From NCBI RefSeq assembly GCF_001611795.1, contig NZ_CP015098.1, positions 6,014,001 through 6,078,000 on the forward strand: a stretch of 64,000 bases of DNA. Reading direction: 5' to 3'. The position numbers and the translations under genes are program-made. The notes under the pieces were generated by a model. It saw nothing but the letters and a program-made list of their open reading frames with translations, was not told the DNA's origin and ran no database searches. Below are positions 53,094 to 63,753 of the stretch, piece by piece (the first letter of the stretch is position 1; each line of letters starts with the position of its first letter). The stretch comes from Streptomyces qaidamensis. GTDB taxonomy: Bacteria > Actinomycetota > Actinomycetes > Streptomycetales > Streptomycetaceae.

Positions 53094-53228
53094 CGCCCGC
53101 CCCTGGGGTGTGCTTTCCGGAATCAGTGGGGTGATTCCTTCTGACTGGCTATGCCTGCGCATGGTTGCGATTGACGCTTGAATGATCGGCGTCAGGGGAG
53201 CAGCGTACGGGGAGTCAGTACGCCTTTG

Positions 53229-53906
53229 CTATCCAGGGCTGATGGCGAGGTGCACGACGTCCGGAACGCCCCGGGCAACCGGGATCTCTTCGGTACGCAC
53301 CTGTTGGAACCCGGCATTCCGCAAGGTTTCTTCGAATTCCGGAGACGGCTGGGCGGACCAGACGGCGAGAACCCCGCCCGGTCTCAACACCCGTGCACAG
53401 CCAGCCAGTCCGGCCTCCCGGTAGAGATTTCCGTTGCCGTCCGTGACGGTCCAGCCCGGTCCGTTGTCGATGTCGAGGCACAGGGCGTCGTACGTGTCGG
53501 ATGTCTCATTGACGTGTGCGACGAGATCGGTCTCGACGATTTCCGTGCGGGGGTCGCTCAGGGCCCGGGCGGAGAGCGCGGCGAGCGGGCCGTCGCGATG
53601 CCATTCGACGATCGCGTGCTCGCGTTCCACCACCGTGATCCGTCCCCAGCGCGGGTCCGCCGCGGCATGCGCGAGGGAGAAGCCGACGCCGAGTCCGCCG
53701 ATCAGGACGTCGGGGCGGTCCCGGCCGGCCAGGGCGTCCAGTGCCGCCTCGACCAGCCGCCGCTCCGAGCGGCCGTCGGAGGTGTCCATCAGGAAACAGC
53801 CGTTGGCGATGATCTCCAGCCGGTCGCCGTGCCGGCGCAGCACCACCTCGCCGTGCGGCCCCTCGCGGCGGTCCAGGACATCGGGAATGTCGTACGGGGT
53901 AGCCAT
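53229..53906 (-). CDS. Spermidine-synthase-like methyltransferase-fold protein
   Basis: 225 residues, a spermine/spermidine synthase fold: VLIGGLGVGFSLAHAAADPR is the nucleotide loop, TVVEREHAIVEWHRD the beta-2 end, and LCLDIDNGPGWTVTDGNGNL the substrate loop. Bacterial members of this type often lack polyamine activity. The N-terminus GEVVLRRHGDRLEIIANGCF fits the family's beta-barrel. It lies 135 bp upstream of the response-regulator start, on the same strand; its own promoter is not evident. Confidence 0.85.
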   Translation of the reverse strand: MATPYDIPDVLDRREGPHGEVVLRRHGDRLEIIANGCFLMDTSDGRSERRLVEAALDALAGRDRPDVLIGGLGVGFSLAHAAADPRWGRITVVEREHAIVEWHRDGPLAALSARALSDPRTEIVETDLVAHVNETSDTYDALCLDIDNGPGWTVTDGNGNLYREAGLAGCARVLRPGGVLAVWSAQPSPEFEETLRNAGFQQVRTEEIPVARGVPDVVHLAISPG

Positions 53907-54077
53907 GGGGGCATCCTGCCAGGGCGGGGGCGGGCGGCGTCCGGTGTCTCCACGCGGCCCGGGCGGGACGCGGGGTGAGGCTTTCGGGTTGCTGTGAATC
54001 GGCTCTCGCGTGGTGCGGATCACAGACAGCGGGGTGTCCGGGGCGAAGGCTGGGACCCGACGGAAGGAGCGCCCGCT

Positions 54078-54881
54078 GTGGAACGGAGCGCGCCGCCCCA
54101 CGAGACGGCCCCGCCGACACCGGCGGCACCGCCGCCAGTCTCCGACGTGTCGGGGCTGCTGGACGGAATGCCGCGGCAGCGGGGCCTGTACGAGACGGCG
54201 GCCGCGGGAGTACGGGAGCCCGTCCCGGCGGCCGTGCCCCGGCTGCGGACGCTGCGCCCATGGCGGCTGCTGCCCACCCCCACCGGAACGCCGTTCACCC
54301 TCGGCTACGCCGCCCTCCTCTGCCTCACCTCGCTGATCTCCGCCCACGCGCACCCGGCCCTGGTGCACGCGCTGCTCCAGGGCTCCAGCACGGACGTGGC
54401 GCACCTGCTGCGCTCGCCGGAACTGGTGTTGATCGGCAGCGCGCTGTGGGTGGCGGGCGGGGTGACCTCGCCCTTCGCCATCGCCTTCGTACTGGTGCTG
54501 ACCGCGCTGGAACGGCGGATCGGGGGTCTGCGCACGGCCGGTGTCTTCCTGCTCGGGCACGTCCTCGCCACCCTCGCGACCGAGGTGCCGGTGGGGTTCG
54601 CGGTGCTGGCCGGGCACCTCCCCGGCAGCTCCCTGCACCGCCTCGACTACGGCGTCAGCTTCGGCGTCGCCGCCGGCATCGGCGCCCTGGCCGGTCTGCT
54701 GCCGCTCCGGCTGCGCCTGCCGCTGCTGACCGCCTTCGGCTGGATGCTCCTCCAGGACCTGCTCGCCTTCGCCGACCCCATGACGAACTGGGGGCACCTC
54801 ATCGCCCTGGGCATCGGGATCGCCACCTGGCCGCTGGTCCGGCGGTGGTACGCGACGCGCCTGGGCGCGGCCCGGGGCTGA
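54078..54881 (+). CDS. Rhomboid-like membrane protein
   Basis: 267 residues. A proline- and alanine-rich cytoplasmic N-terminus (about 70 residues) precedes six hydrophobic segments. The pattern RTLRPWRLLPTPTGTPFTLG, LLQGSSTDVAHLLRSPELVL and LDYGVSFGVAAGIGALAGLL resembles the actinobacterial rhomboid-like family; a GxSG serine and catalytic His are not clearly both present, so protease activity is doubtful. GTG 54078 was chosen because GGAAGGAG lies 8 bp upstream; a GTG-start frame from 53994 is longer but lacks a ribosome site. Confidence 0.75.
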   Translation: MERSAPPHETAPPTPAAPPPVSDVSGLLDGMPRQRGLYETAAAGVREPVPAAVPRLRTLRPWRLLPTPTGTPFTLGYAALLCLTSLISAHAHPALVHALLQGSSTDVAHLLRSPELVLIGSALWVAGGVTSPFAIAFVLVLTALERRIGGLRTAGVFLLGHVLATLATEVPVGFAVLAGHLPGSSLHRLDYGVSFGVAAGIGALAGLLPLRLRLPLLTAFGWMLLQDLLAFADPMTNWGHLIALGIGIATWPLVRRWYATRLGAARG

Positions 54882-54892
54882 ACGAGGGGCTC

Positions 54893-55552
54893 TCAGCTCC
54901 CGGAGGCGGCCGGAGGGGCGTACCTGGCGCTGGTCAGCGGGGCCGCGACCGTCCAGCCCAGCGCCTCGTAGAGCCCTCGCCCCGCAGGCGTTCCGGCGAG
55001 GACGCCGGTCCGCGCCCCCTGGCGGACGGCGACATCCTGCAACGTCCGCATGACGAGACTGCCCAGCCCCCTGCGGCGGTGCTCGGCGGCCGTCTCGACC
55101 TGGTCGACGACAGCGGTCTCGCCCGTCGGCGCGATCTGGCCGCGTGCCGCCAGGGAGCCGTCCGGCGCGGCCACCATCACACGGGTCACTCCTCCGCGCG
55201 ACCACGCGCGCAGCCGGTAGCCGTCGGGGACGGCGGGAGCGCCGTCCGCCGCCAGCGGGATCGTCATCAAGTAGCCGGGCTCCGGGTCGATCCACCAGTT
55301 GCCGTCCAGCCAGCCGGCGACCACCGAGGGGTCCCGGAACGCCTTCAGCCACACGCCCTGCCCGGTCACCGTCCCGGCCACCTTGCGGACGGTCGTCTCG
55401 TCGAGGACCTCGCCCGTCGCGCCGAACACGTGCCGCGTGACATGCCCGTACATCCCCATGTCGATCGTCCAGCCCCACGGCTCGGGCGTGGGCGGAGCGG
55501 CCCCGCGCGAGACGACCCATCCGTCCACCCATGCCTGCACGGTCCGGTCCAT
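54893..55552 (-). CDS. GNAT-family acetyltransferase
   Basis: 219 residues. The N-terminal 120 residues (SRGAAPPTPEPWGWTIDMGM) form an extra domain; the GNAT fold follows with VDQVETAAEHRRRGLGSLVM near 152 (R-R-x-G-L-G) and ARTGVLAGTPAGRGLYEALG at the end. The substrate is unknown. The ATG with GGGAG 8 bp upstream was chosen. It lies convergent to the rhomboid-like gene and divergent from lon. Confidence 0.84.
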   Translation of the reverse strand: MDRTVQAWVDGWVVSRGAAPPTPEPWGWTIDMGMYGHVTRHVFGATGEVLDETTVRKVAGTVTGQGVWLKAFRDPSVVAGWLDGNWWIDPEPGYLMTIPLAADGAPAVPDGYRLRAWSRGGVTRVMVAAPDGSLAARGQIAPTGETAVVDQVETAAEHRRRGLGSLVMRTLQDVAVRQGARTGVLAGTPAGRGLYEALGWTVAAPLTSARYAPPAASGS

Positions 55553-55636
55553 GCCATCTCCCTGTAATGAGCGTGATGGGTGATCATCTATTACTGACGG
55601 GACCTTACGCGTCCTCCTGCTCCCGGTGTCACAGGT

Positions 55637-55653
55637 GATCGCTGACAGCGAAC
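55637..55653. promoter_or_regulatory. ClgR-like operator upstream of lon
   Basis: GATCGC-TGACA-GCGAAC matches the ClgR motif GTTCGC-N5-GCG(A/G)AC with one substitution in the left arm. In S. lividans ClgR activates lon and clp genes. It lies 75 bp upstream of the lon ATG. Confidence 0.72.
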
Positions 55654-55685
55654 AGCGGGTGGGGAACATCCGGCCCCGCCCAAGC

Positions 55686-55706
55686 ATTGAGTCGGCATAG
55701 CTCAAC
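55686..55706. promoter_or_regulatory. HAIR-like (HspR) operator upstream of lon
   Basis: TTGAGT-CGGCATA-GCTCAA fits the HspR repeat CTTGAGT-N7-ACTCAAG, arms 6 of 6 in the left and 5 of 6 in the right. It ends 22 bp before the lon start, between the ClgR-like site and the ATG. HspR is known to repress lon in Streptomyces. Confidence 0.75.
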
Positions 55707-55727
55707 TTGACTGCCGAAGGGGAGATC

Positions 55728-58142
<2,415 letters not shown>

Positions 58143-58161
58143 CGGAGGTCGTCGGATGAGA

Positions 58162-58198
58162 GAAGGCCCGGGCCCCCGTGAGGGAGGCCCGGGCCTTC
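58162..58198 (+). terminator. Terminator of lon
   Basis: GAAGGCCCGGGCC (58162-58174) pairs perfectly with 58186-58198 around an 11-nt loop. It begins 20 bp after the lon stop codon. Confidence 0.88.
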
Positions 58199-58333
58199 AC
58201 CGTGTGGTGACCCTGTGTACGCGTACGCCGTTGACCTGCGGAATACTTGCCGGACTGCGGCGAGGGCGGCAGGTGGCGGAAAATTCCAGTACCGGACTCC
58301 CAGGGCCGGGCGACGACCGAGGCAGGGGCTGAC

Positions 58334-58822
58334 GTGCACGAGGAAGGCAACGACGGACACCGCGACGCCGGTGTGGCCGCGAGCGGTGTGGACCAGCCCG
58401 CCTTCCTGGCACTGGAACGCGAGCTGACCGTGTTGCTGCGGCGCGCCCGGGCCAGCCAGGGCGAGATGGCCCGCGAGGTCCACCCCGACCTGGAGTCGTC
58501 CGCGTACGGCCTGCTGGTCCGGCTGGACGAGTGCGGAAAGCAGCGGGCCACCGAACTCGCCGCCTACATCGGGGTCGGCAAGGCGACGATGTCCCGCCAG
58601 CTGCGCGCCCTGGAGGAACTCGGGCTGGTCGCGCGCGAGCCCGACCCCGCCGACGGACGCGCCTGGCTCGTCGCCCTCACTCAAGAGGGCCACGACCGCG
58701 TCCGCCGGGTCCGGGAAGCCCGCCGTGCCCGGTACGCCGGCCGCCTGGCCGACTGGGACTCCCGCGAGGTCACGGAACTGGCCCGGCTGCTGAACCAGCT
58801 CAACCGGGGCATGGAGAAGTAG
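58334..58822 (+). CDS. MarR-family transcriptional regulator
   Basis: 162 residues. The winged helix covers about 45-115: LVRLDECGKQRATELAAYIG, VGKATMSRQLRALEELGLVA, and wing DPADGRAWLVALTQEGHDRV. Flanking dimerisation helices are present. It starts at GTG; the frame to the left is open but out of coding character. It converges on the PP2C gene, 13 bp apart. The ligand and target are unknown; MarR genes often regulate themselves. Confidence 0.86.
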   Translation: MHEEGNDGHRDAGVAASGVDQPAFLALERELTVLLRRARASQGEMAREVHPDLESSAYGLLVRLDECGKQRATELAAYIGVGKATMSRQLRALEELGLVAREPDPADGRAWLVALTQEGHDRVRRVREARRARYAGRLADWDSREVTELARLLNQLNRGMEK

Positions 58823-58835
58823 GCCCGGCAGCCGC

Positions 58836-59621
58836 TCAGAACTGGACGTAGACGGCCGTCGCGTCGTCGTGCCGCTTGCTCCGGCCCAGGAACGTCCCGG
58901 CGGTGTCCGACCGCTCCAGTGTCCGGACCTGGTCCACCAGGGCTTGCGGGCCCTCCTTGCGGACCAGGCGGAAGCAGTCCGTCCAGTCGCCCTCCTCGAA
59001 CCGTTCCACCCAGCGGGAGGCGCCGTCCGTCAGCGCGGCCAGGGCACGCACCTCGTCGCGGGGCACGGTTCCGGTCACCGCCCGGGCCGCCACCGAGGGG
59101 TCGGCCGCCGCCGTGAAGAAGCCGCCCTCCCTGTTGCGGAGCGTGGAGTCCACCAGCGCGTCCGTCGCCAGCGCCGAGCGGGGGAGCAGGGCCAGCCGGT
59201 CGTCGAGGACGGGTGTCACCTCGCCGTCCGGGGACTCCAGGAGGAGCGCGGAGTCGGACAGGACCAGATACTCCACGGTGTCCGGATTCCACCGGGCCAC
59301 GACCACCGTGGCCTGAGGGGTTCGGGGGTGAGAAAGGTCACAGGTTGCGGCATGCGCCTCGGAGGTACGCGCGATGGCGCGGGACAGGGCGTCGACGAGG
59401 GGGACATCCGGGAGTGAAACGGTCAGTTCGGTCAGTGCGCCGCCGAGGCGCGCCGTGAACCAGGGGACGGAATGCAGACAGCCCGTCCCGGTCCTCGGTG
59501 GCGTGACCCCGTCCAGGACGACCACCGAACCGCCCTGCCCCGAGGCCGGTAGCCCGACACCGGCGAAGTCCTCGTTGGGGCGGTCGGCGTCTCCCGGCTC
59601 CGAGGCGAGTTCAGTACGCAT
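58836..59621 (-). CDS. PP2C-like serine/threonine phosphatase
   Basis: 261 residues. PP2C motifs are recognisable: NEDFAGVG (metal 1 region), VVVLDGVTPP (canonical DGMG altered), LVLSDSALLL (GDSR-like), ALTDGASRWV (TDG) and KRHDDATAVYVQF at the C-terminus. All metal aspartates appear kept. It is a short cytosolic form without membrane segments or sensor domains. Substrate unknown. The region between its start and cvnA (59622-59977, 356 bp) has no gene; a long plus-strand frame there is noncoding by composition. Confidence 0.85.
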   Translation of the reverse strand: MRTELASEPGDADRPNEDFAGVGLPASGQGGSVVVLDGVTPPRTGTGCLHSVPWFTARLGGALTELTVSLPDVPLVDALSRAIARTSEAHAATCDLSHPRTPQATVVVARWNPDTVEYLVLSDSALLLESPDGEVTPVLDDRLALLPRSALATDALVDSTLRNREGGFFTAAADPSVAARAVTGTVPRDEVRALAALTDGASRWVERFEEGDWTDCFRLVRKEGPQALVDQVRTLERSDTAGTFLGRSKRHDDATAVYVQF

Positions 59622-59977
59622 CCAGCCAGTCTGCACGAGCCCTTCACAAGGTCCGCAGAAGGCTGCCCATGGTTGCCGTACCGGCGCAGCCGCGCAGGTC
59701 AGACGCCGGGTTTGGGCTGGAATGATTTGTTCCGGGAAGGCGTGGTGGCGAATACTGCCACCGGCCGTCGCCATCGTCCAACCGGCGTGCCGCGCAAGGT
59801 CCCTGCGCGGACCTGCGGAACTTGCCCCTCAACTCCGGTCCGGGGTTCACTCCTTCGGGTGGCGGGTCAGGTGATGCGCGTGCGCTGCCCACCGGCGCTG
59901 GGAGGGTCGGGAAATGTACCGGGAGTACGCGCCAGTTGACGGAGCGTCACCCGGGCCCATGGGTTCACGAGTCAGGA
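59622..59977. other. Intergenic region between PP2C gene and cvnA
   Basis: 356 bp with no credible gene. It should contain divergent promoters for the phosphatase and the conservon. A TGGAATGATTTG block (59727-59740) is locally A+T-rich. An upstream plus-strand frame from 59822 joins cvnA but its first 52 codons have no conserved look and no ribosome site. Confidence 0.45.
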
Positions 59978-62900
59978 ATGCGAGCACCGGTGCAGAAGAC
60001 GCGGCCTCGTCGCACAGGCAAGCAGACGGCCCCCGTTCAGGGCGCTGAGCCGACGCCCCCCACCGGCAAGGGACGCCCCACCCATGTACGCAACCGGCTG
60101 ATCGTGGCCGTGGCCGTGGTCGCCGCGGCCATCGCCGGTGCCGGCACCCCCTCAGTCCTCGCCGCCTCCGGGCAACTCCACGACTCCCAGGAGCTGGTGA
60201 CGCTCGCGGAGCAGACGCGGGACGCCCTCACCCTCGCGCACTCCCTCGCCGACGAGCGGGACGACGTCACCTCCTACATCGCCGCCGGGCGCCCCAAGTC
60301 CAAGGCGCCCTCCGAGCAGCACAGCGCCCGGGTGGACCGGCAGGTCGAGGAACTGCGCTCCGACATCGACACATCCGCCTCGCTGCGCTCCGACCTCGAC
60401 GGCATAGCGGCCGTGCGCAGGGCGGCGCTCACCGGCAAGAGCAGCGCCCTCGAAGCGCACCAGGCGTACTCCGCCGCCATCACCGAACTCCACCGGCTCG
60501 CCGAGCAGCTGGCGCAGCAGACGCCGCCGCGCGCCGGCTCCGGCTCGTACGCGCTGGCCGAGCTGGACTCCGCCGTCCAGCAGGCCGCCTCGGCCCGCGG
60601 GCTGCTGCTCGCCGCGCTGAGCGTGCCGCGCAGCACGGAGACGGTCATCGACCCCGTCACCGGCCTGCCGACCGAGACCAGCACCTCCTCGGACGCCGAA
60701 ACCCGGCAGCGCGACGCCCTGAGCGCCGCCGCCCAGCAGGCCCGGCTGCGTTCCGACGCGGCCCTGGCCGACTTCCGCGGCACCGCGACCAAGCCGGCCC
60801 GCGCCTCCTTCGACTCCACGGTCACCGGCACCGAGGTCAACTCCGCCGACAGGTACCTCGCCACCCTGACCGACCAGCCGACGCTCTCCCGCACCGACCT
60901 CGCCACCAGCACCAAGAGGCTGGACGCGGCCCTGTCCGCCCGCGTCGACCTGATGCGCGGCGTGGAGTCGGCCCTCTACGACCGCCGCATCAAGGACCTC
61001 GAGGCGCTGCGCGACGACGACGTCACCGCGCTGGAGATCCGCGTCGCCGTCCTCGGCGCCCTCATGCTGCTCGCCGTCGGCGTCGCCACCGGCATGGCCC
61101 GCAGCCTCACCCGGCCGCTCGCGGTCCTGCGCCTGGGGTCGAAGCGCCTCGCCGAGGCCGAGGACCCGGCGGCCGAGGAGCCGGTGAAGTTCACCGGCCG
61201 CAACGACGAGTTCGCCCAGGCCGTCCGCTCTGTCAACGCCCTGCACGCGCACGCGGCCGCCCTCACCGAGCGGATCACCACGCTGGAGTCCGACCGCAAG
61301 CACCTGGTCGGCCAGCGCCAGAAGATGGCCGACGCGCGCGAGGAACTGCGCGGTGAACTCGCCGAGTCCGCCGCCCAGCTGGAGCGGCTGCGCACGGCCA
61401 TCGGCGGTACGTTCGTCAACCTCGCGCTGCGCACCCTCGGACTGGTCGAACGGCAACTGGCCGTCATCGAGAACCTGGAGGAGCGCGAGCAGGACCCGGA
61501 CCGGCTCGCCACGCTGTTCAAGCTCGACCACTTCGCCACGGTCATGCGCCGGCACAGTGAGAACCTGCTGGTCCTCGCCGGTACCGAGCACGTCCAGCAC
61601 GCCGCCGGGCCGGTGCCGCTGGTGGACGTCGTCCGTGCCGCGGTGAGCGAGATCGAGCGGTACGAGCGGGTCCGGATCGCCGCGCTGCCGCCGCACGCAC
61701 ACATCGCCGGGTTCGCCGCGGACGACCTCTCCCACCTGCTGGCCGAACTCATGGAGAACGCCACCTCGTTCTCCCCGCCCGACCTGCCCGTCGAGATCTC
61801 CGGCTGGCTGCTGGAGAACGGCGAGGTCATGCTCTCCGTCCAGGACGAGGGCATCGGCATGGCCGAGGACCGGCTGGAGCGCCTCAACTCCCGCCTCACC
61901 GACTTCGACCCCGAGGCGCCCTACGACCAGGAGGGCGAGGACGGTCTCGGCCTCGGCCTGTACGTCGTGGCCCGGCTCGCCCACCGCCACGGCGTGCGCG
62001 TCCAGTTGCGCGAGCAGAAGCAGGGCGGTGTCGCGGCCGTCGTCGTCCTGCCCCGCACGCTCCTGGCCGCCGCCCCGGCCGTGGCTGTCCCGACCTCCGG
62101 CCCCCTCGCCGGCACGACGCACTCCGTCTCCTTCCCGGGCGCCGACGCCGAGGCCAACTCCAACGTCCTGCACGGCCGCGCGGCCGGCGACGACCCGTTG
62201 GTGGCCCTGGCGGAGAAGGCGGTACGCCAGGACGAAGCCGAGGCAGCCACCGCGACGCCCGAGGCGGAACCGGCCGGGGCAACAGGGGCGGCAGTTCCCA
62301 CGACTCCCGCCGAACACTCGACGCCCGACGGCTTGGCCGCGCCCGCCATGTCGGAGACGTCCGTCGAGTCGGAGACGTCCGTCGAACACGCTGAGCGGGC
62401 CGCGCGTGCCGAGGAGCGGACGTCCACCGAGCTGCCCGTTCACGCCGACCCTGCGGCGCCGACTGGGCCGACGGCATCCACCGGCCTGGCCGCGCCTGCC
62501 GAGTCGGCCGCGCCCGCCGTGTCGGAGACGTCCGTCGTGTCGGAGACGTCCGTCGAACACTCCGCGCACGCTGAGCGGTCGGCCTTTGCCGAGCTGCCCG
62601 TTCACGCCGACCCTGCGGCGCCCACTGGGCCGACGGCATCCACCGACCCGGACGCATCCGCAGATCCGGTGGCCCATGCCGACCCGGCGACGCCCGCCGC
62701 ATCGGACGTACACGCCGACCCGCCGGTATCCGCCGAGCTGGACGACGCCGCGGCGCCCGTGGAATCCCCCGCGGAGACCACGATGGAGCTGCTGATTCCC
62801 GTGCAGCCGGGGGCTTCTGACCCGGTCGGGCATGAGGAGGCCGTGGCCGGTGACGGTGAGGCCATGTCGCACGGCCCGCACGGGTCGTCCGCGCCCGACG

Positions 62901-63232
62901 CGTGGAGCGTCGCGGACGGGGACGACAGCCCGGAGCACGAACGCGCTCCCGACGAGGAGGAGGACCGCGTCACCGACAAGGGCCTCCCCAAGCGCACCCC
63001 GAAGATCACCGCACAGACCACCGCCTCGCGCCAGCGCAGCGGCTCCGTCGACGCCGATGCCCTGCGCCGCCGACTCGGCGGGTTCCGCCAGGGCGCCCAT
63101 GCCGGCTACCGCGACGTGGAGGCGGAGATCGCCGAGAGGACGGCCTCGCACCAGCGGCCGGCCACCGGCGCTGCAGGACCAGCTGGATCCGGAGAATCCA
63201 CGGGGGGCACAGTCGAGGAGGCAAGCAGTTGA
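59978..63232 (+). CDS. cvnA: Conservon sensor kinase-like membrane protein
   Basis: 1084 residues. One N-terminal membrane helix (about 38-65), an extracytoplasmic nitrate/peptide-sensing-like helical domain (about 65-360), a second helix (about 366-385), HAMP and coiled coil (about 385-470), and an HATPase domain (about 560-700) with N-box ELMENATSFSPPDLP and G-box DEGIGMAEDRLER plus DGLGLGLYVVARL. The canonical phospho-His region is replaced by MRRHSENLLVLAG, as in other conservon kinases. The last 350 residues are a disordered Ala/Pro/Glu/Thr tail with an internal repeat. It is first in cvnABC(D). Start ATG 59978; ribosome site AGGA is close. Confidence 0.9.
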   Translation: MRAPVQKTRPRRTGKQTAPVQGAEPTPPTGKGRPTHVRNRLIVAVAVVAAAIAGAGTPSVLAASGQLHDSQELVTLAEQTRDALTLAHSLADERDDVTSYIAAGRPKSKAPSEQHSARVDRQVEELRSDIDTSASLRSDLDGIAAVRRAALTGKSSALEAHQAYSAAITELHRLAEQLAQQTPPRAGSGSYALAELDSAVQQAASARGLLLAALSVPRSTETVIDPVTGLPTETSTSSDAETRQRDALSAAAQQARLRSDAALADFRGTATKPARASFDSTVTGTEVNSADRYLATLTDQPTLSRTDLATSTKRLDAALSARVDLMRGVESALYDRRIKDLEALRDDDVTALEIRVAVLGALMLLAVGVATGMARSLTRPLAVLRLGSKRLAEAEDPAAEEPVKFTGRNDEFAQAVRSVNALHAHAAALTERITTLESDRKHLVGQRQKMADAREELRGELAESAAQLERLRTAIGGTFVNLALRTLGLVERQLAVIENLEEREQDPDRLATLFKLDHFATVMRRHSENLLVLAGTEHVQHAAGPVPLVDVVRAAVSEIERYERVRIAALPPHAHIAGFAADDLSHLLAELMENATSFSPPDLPVEISGWLLENGEVMLSVQDEGIGMAEDRLERLNSRLTDFDPEAPYDQEGEDGLGLGLYVVARLAHRHGVRVQLREQKQGGVAAVVVLPRTLLAAAPAVAVPTSGPLAGTTHSVSFPGADAEANSNVLHGRAAGDDPLVALAEKAVRQDEAEAATATPEAEPAGATGAAVPTTPAEHSTPDGLAAPAMSETSVESETSVEHAERAARAEERTSTELPVHADPAAPTGPTASTGLAAPAESAAPAVSETSVVSETSVEHSAHAERSAFAELPVHADPAAPTGPTASTDPDASADPVAHADPATPAASDVHADPPVSAELDDAAAPVESPAETTMELLIPVQPGASDPVGHEEAVAGDGEAMSHGPHGSSAPDAWSVADGDDSPEHERAPDEEEDRVTDKGLPKRTPKITAQTTASRQRSGSVDADALRRRLGGFRQGAHAGYRDVEAEIAERTASHQRPATGAAGPAGSGESTGGTVEEASS
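62351..62645 (+). repeat. Internal duplication in cvnA tail
   Basis: The block SETSVxSETSVEH followed by ELPVHADPAAPTGPTAST occurs twice (62351-62483 and 62522-62645). At DNA level the first part is offset by 171 bp and the second by 162 bp, so a 9-bp deletion separates them. Third bases are nearly identical, so the duplication is recent. Confidence 0.85.
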
Positions 63233-63753
63233 CCGCGCCCAGTACCTTCGGACTGATCGGACTGAGCAGTGAGGCCCGCAACCTGCACTGGCTGCTGACC
63301 AACCTCGTCGAGGAGGTGCCCGGCATCCTCTCCGTCGCGGTCGTCTCCTCCGACGGGCTGCTCCTGCTCTCCTCCGACGACCACCGCAACAAGGAGGCCA
63401 GGGAGGCCCTGCAGGCCCGCGGGACCAAGCGCACCGGCCCACGCGGCTCCGCCGCCGACCTGGCCACCATCGTCTCCGGCATCGGCAGCCTCACCGTCGG
63501 CGCCGCCCGGCTGATGGACTTCGGCGGGGTCCGGCACACGATGGTCGCGATGGACGAGGGCAGCCTGTTCGTGATGTCGATCAGCGACGGCTCGCTGCTC
63601 GGCGTCCACGGCTCCGCGGAGTGCGATATGAGCGTCGTGGCGTACCACATGGCCCTGTTCGTCGGCCGCGCCGGCCACGTGCTGACGCCCGAACTCCGCA
63701 GCGAGCTCCGTAAATCCCTGGAGGATTCCCAGACGGCGGGGAGTGCCCGATGA
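63229..63753 (+). CDS. cvnB: Conservon roadblock/LC7-domain protein
   Basis: 174 residues from a TTG start (TTGA overlap with the cvnA stop) supported by GAGGAGG 8 bp upstream. Roadblock/LC7 domain: NLHWLLTNLVEEVPGILSVA, VVSSDGLLLLSSDDHRNKEA, then LFVMSISDGSLLGVHGSAEC and VAYHMALFVGRAGHVL. In conservons CvnB acts with CvnC and the small GTPase CvnD in a membrane-associated complex resembling eukaryotic GPCR/GTPase systems. It overlaps cvnC by 4 bp. Confidence 0.92.
   Translation: MTAPSTFGLIGLSSEARNLHWLLTNLVEEVPGILSVAVVSSDGLLLLSSDDHRNKEAREALQARGTKRTGPRGSAADLATIVSGIGSLTVGAARLMDFGGVRHTMVAMDEGSLFVMSISDGSLLGVHGSAECDMSVVAYHMALFVGRAGHVLTPELRSELRKSLEDSQTAGSAR

Noticed and set aside
53994-54077. Longer start for the rhomboid-like protein
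   Set aside because: No ribosome site; the GTG at 54078 follows GGAAGGAG at normal spacing.
60152-63442. 1096-codon minus-strand open frame
   Set aside because: Shadow of cvnA; Gly/Arg/Val-rich low-complexity product with no family features.
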